Source of the DNA: Chloroflexota bacterium
GTDB taxonomy: Bacteria > Chloroflexota > Anaerolineae > Anaerolineales > Villigracilaceae
NCBI GenBank assembly: GCA_021796155.1
Contig: JAJYOO010000171.1
Span: forward strand, 1-5,984
Direction of reading: 5' to 3'
Length of the DNA: 5,984 nucleotides
Below, in pieces: positions 4,377 through 5,984 of this stretch. The notes beneath the pieces are model-generated. The model ran no database searches. It was not told where the DNA came from and was given only the letters and a program-made list of their open reading frames with translations. The stretch's first letter is position 1. Each line of letters begins with the position of its first letter. A program made the translations under genes and the position numbers.

Positions 4377-5984
4377 ATGAGTAAGCACGGAAAAAAATTG
4401 AAGATCATTCCCCTGGGTGGTCTCGGGGAAGTCGGCAAGAACATGATGGCCTACGAATATGACAACCAGATTTTGATTGTAGACACCGGCATCATGTTCC
4501 CTGAGAACGACATGCTCGGAGTTGATTACATCATCCCCGATTATGAATATTTACGGAGCCGCGCCGGGCAAGTGGTTGGCATCGTCATCACCCATGGACA
4601 CGAAGATCACATCGGCGCGATCCATCATGTACTAAGCGACATCTCCGCGCCAGTGTATGCCACGCCATTGACGCGCGGCCTGATCGAAGTCAAGCTGGCT
4701 CGCAACGGCGCGCTGGATAAAGCGGAATTAAACACGGTGGAGGCGGGAGAATCAGTCGAGATTGGCCCGTTCAAAATCGAATTCTTCCACATCTGTCATT
4801 CCATCCCTGACGCGGTGGGACTCGGTCTCACCACGCCCGCCGGTTTCATCGTTCACATGAGCGACTTCAAATTTGATCATACTCCGGTGGACGGCTGGCC
4901 GACGGATTATGCCAAGCTGGCCGAATTTGCGAGTCGAGGCGTGGACTTATTGCTTTCTGACTCGACGAACGCGGAACGCCCCGGCTGGACTCCGTCCGAG
5001 ATGATCATCGGCCCGGCTTTCGACAAAGTTTTTGCAGAAGCAAAAGGCCGCGTCATCGTTGCGACGTTCGCATCGCTGATCTCGCGCATTCAACAAGTTG
5101 CCGCGGCTGCCGCCAAAAACGGACGCAAGATGGCGTTGGCGGGCCCGAGCATGATTGATAACGTCAAGATCGCGCGCAAGCTTGGATACCTTGATATTCC
5201 CGATGAATTGCTCGTTCCGCTCGATCAAGCATTGAACATGCAAAACCACAAAGTGGCAATCATGTGTACCGGATCGCAAGGCGAACCATCATCAGTGGTG
5301 GGGCGTCTTTCAACCGGCACGAACCGTCAATTCGGTCTCAAAGAAGGCGACACGATTGTACTTTCATCGCATCCGATTCCGGGAAACGAGGAAAGCATCA
5401 GCAAGACGATCAATCGTCTGCTCCGACGCGGTGCAACAGTCATTTACGATGGCATTGCCCCCGTCCATGTTTCGGGCCACGCCAGTCAGGAGGAACAAAA
5501 GCTTCTGATCAATCTAGTGCGGCCCAAACACTTCATGCCCATCCATGGCGAATTACGTCAGTTGATAAGACACGCCGATCTTGCGAAACAAGTTGGTATT
5601 CCTGAAGAAGATGTGATCGTTGTTGAAAATGGACAAGTGGTTGAGTTGGTCGGCAACAAGGTAAAGCTCGGCGAACGAATCCCCGGCGGATATATTTTCG
5701 TGGATGGCGAATCCATCGGCGACATTGACCACGGCGTGATGCGCGAGCGCGAAATGTTAGCGCGTAACGGTATTCTATTGATTGACGTGAATATTGATCA
5801 ATCCACGGGTCAGTTGCTCCACGAGCCGGAGATCATCACACGCGGATTTGTTTCTCCTGAAGATGCGGAAGCGCTGATTCCCGAAGTCCGCAAGCGCGTG
5901 ATGGAGGCTGTTGACAGTGGCGGATTCGATACCGAAAAAGGAATTGTCACTGCGGTGAAATCTTACCTGCATGAAGAGACCAAG
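4377..5984 (+). CDS. rnj: Ribonuclease J (3' end outside window)
   Basis: RNase J is a zinc-dependent endo- and 5'-3' exoribonuclease that matures rRNA and degrades mRNA in bacteria that often lack RNase E. The 536 visible codons have no stop. The N-terminal metallo-beta-lactamase part opens LKIIPLGGLGEVGKNMMAYE, with metal ligands in HGHEDH (His73, His75, Asp77, His78), His141 and Asp163 (MSDFKFD). The beta-CASP part has SDSTNAERPG (194-203), TGSQGEP (298-304), HPIPGNE, HVSGHASQEE (His364, His368) and MPIHGE (His390). These fall at, or one residue from, the Bacillus subtilis J1 positions as I recall them (His74, 76, Asp78, His79, His142, Asp164, His368, His390). The C-terminal domain runs to KSYLHEETK; compared with about 555 residues, only 15-20 should be missing. 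The ATG starts the conserved region at the normal distance and has its own promoter and long leader. Confidence 0.98.
   Translation, partial: MSKHGKKLKIIPLGGLGEVGKNMMAYEYDNQILIVDTGIMFPENDMLGVDYIIPDYEYLRSRAGQVVGIVITHGHEDHIGAIHHVLSDISAPVYATPLTRGLIEVKLARNGALDKAELNTVEAGESVEIGPFKIEFFHICHSIPDAVGLGLTTPAGFIVHMSDFKFDHTPVDGWPTDYAKLAEFASRGVDLLLSDSTNAERPGWTPSEMIIGPAFDKVFAEAKGRVIVATFASLISRIQQVAAAAAKNGRKMALAGPSMIDNVKIARKLGYLDIPDELLVPLDQALNMQNHKVAIMCTGSQGEPSSVVGRLSTGTNRQFGLKEGDTIVLSSHPIPGNEESISKTINRLLRRGATVIYDGIAPVHVSGHASQEEQKLLINLVRPKHFMPIHGELRQLIRHADLAKQVGIPEEDVIVVENGQVVELVGNKVKLGERIPGGYIFVDGESIGDIDHGVMREREMLARNGILLIDVNIDQSTGQLLHEPEIITRGFVSPEDAEALIPEVRKRVMEAVDSGGFDTEKGIVTAVKSYLHEETK

Overview
The window is a stretch of ordinary bacterial chromosome of medium GC content, with all genes on the + strand. 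It carries, in order: the C-terminal tail of an unidentified gene, arginyl-tRNA synthetase (argS), a P-loop protein of the cyclic 2,3-diphosphoglycerate synthetase family, a remnant of a caspase-like gene, a small DUF1992 protein, and most of ribonuclease J (rnj), which runs off the right edge. RNase J, this form of ArgS, the cDPG-synthetase-like protein and the structured intergenic palindromes together suggest a Chloroflexota bacterium, perhaps Anaerolineae. That placement is an inference from protein flavour, not from a marker search.

Layout. At 1-101 a Lys/Ala/Glu-rich protein tail ends, followed by a strong intrinsic terminator (116-145). At 154-222 lies a branched palindrome, then a consensus extended -10 (229-237) only 8 bp before the argS ATG, so argS is probably read from a leaderless or nearly leaderless mRNA. 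ArgS (246-2054) ends at its own terminator (2060-2093). A 106-bp element with imperfect terminal inverted repeats and two internal hairpins (2103-2208) follows, just before the good ribosome binding site of the cDPG-synthetase-like gene (2229-3551), which has its own terminator (3574-3605). An AT-richer stretch (3633-3797) encodes only the start of a caspase (peptidase C14) domain and overlaps the start of the DUF1992 gene (3787-4116).

A near-consensus sigma-70 promoter (TTGACA, 17 bp, TATACT) at 4138-4166 drives rnj through a leader of about 200 nt. The leader holds several hairpins, including one followed by T5 that looks like an early terminator. RNase J (4377-5984, 536 codons seen) keeps every metallo-beta-lactamase and beta-CASP metal ligand; only the last 15-20 residues are probably missing.

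The genes do not form one pathway. Each main gene has its own terminator or promoter, so they look like separate transcription units for translation (argS), RNA decay and processing (rnj), an uncharacterised P-loop enzyme, and a small conserved protein. I see no defence system, mobile-element gene, CRISPR array or tRNA/rRNA. The parts most worth a second look are the structured non-coding stretches (154-222, 2103-2208, 4171-4336) and the caspase-like remnant.
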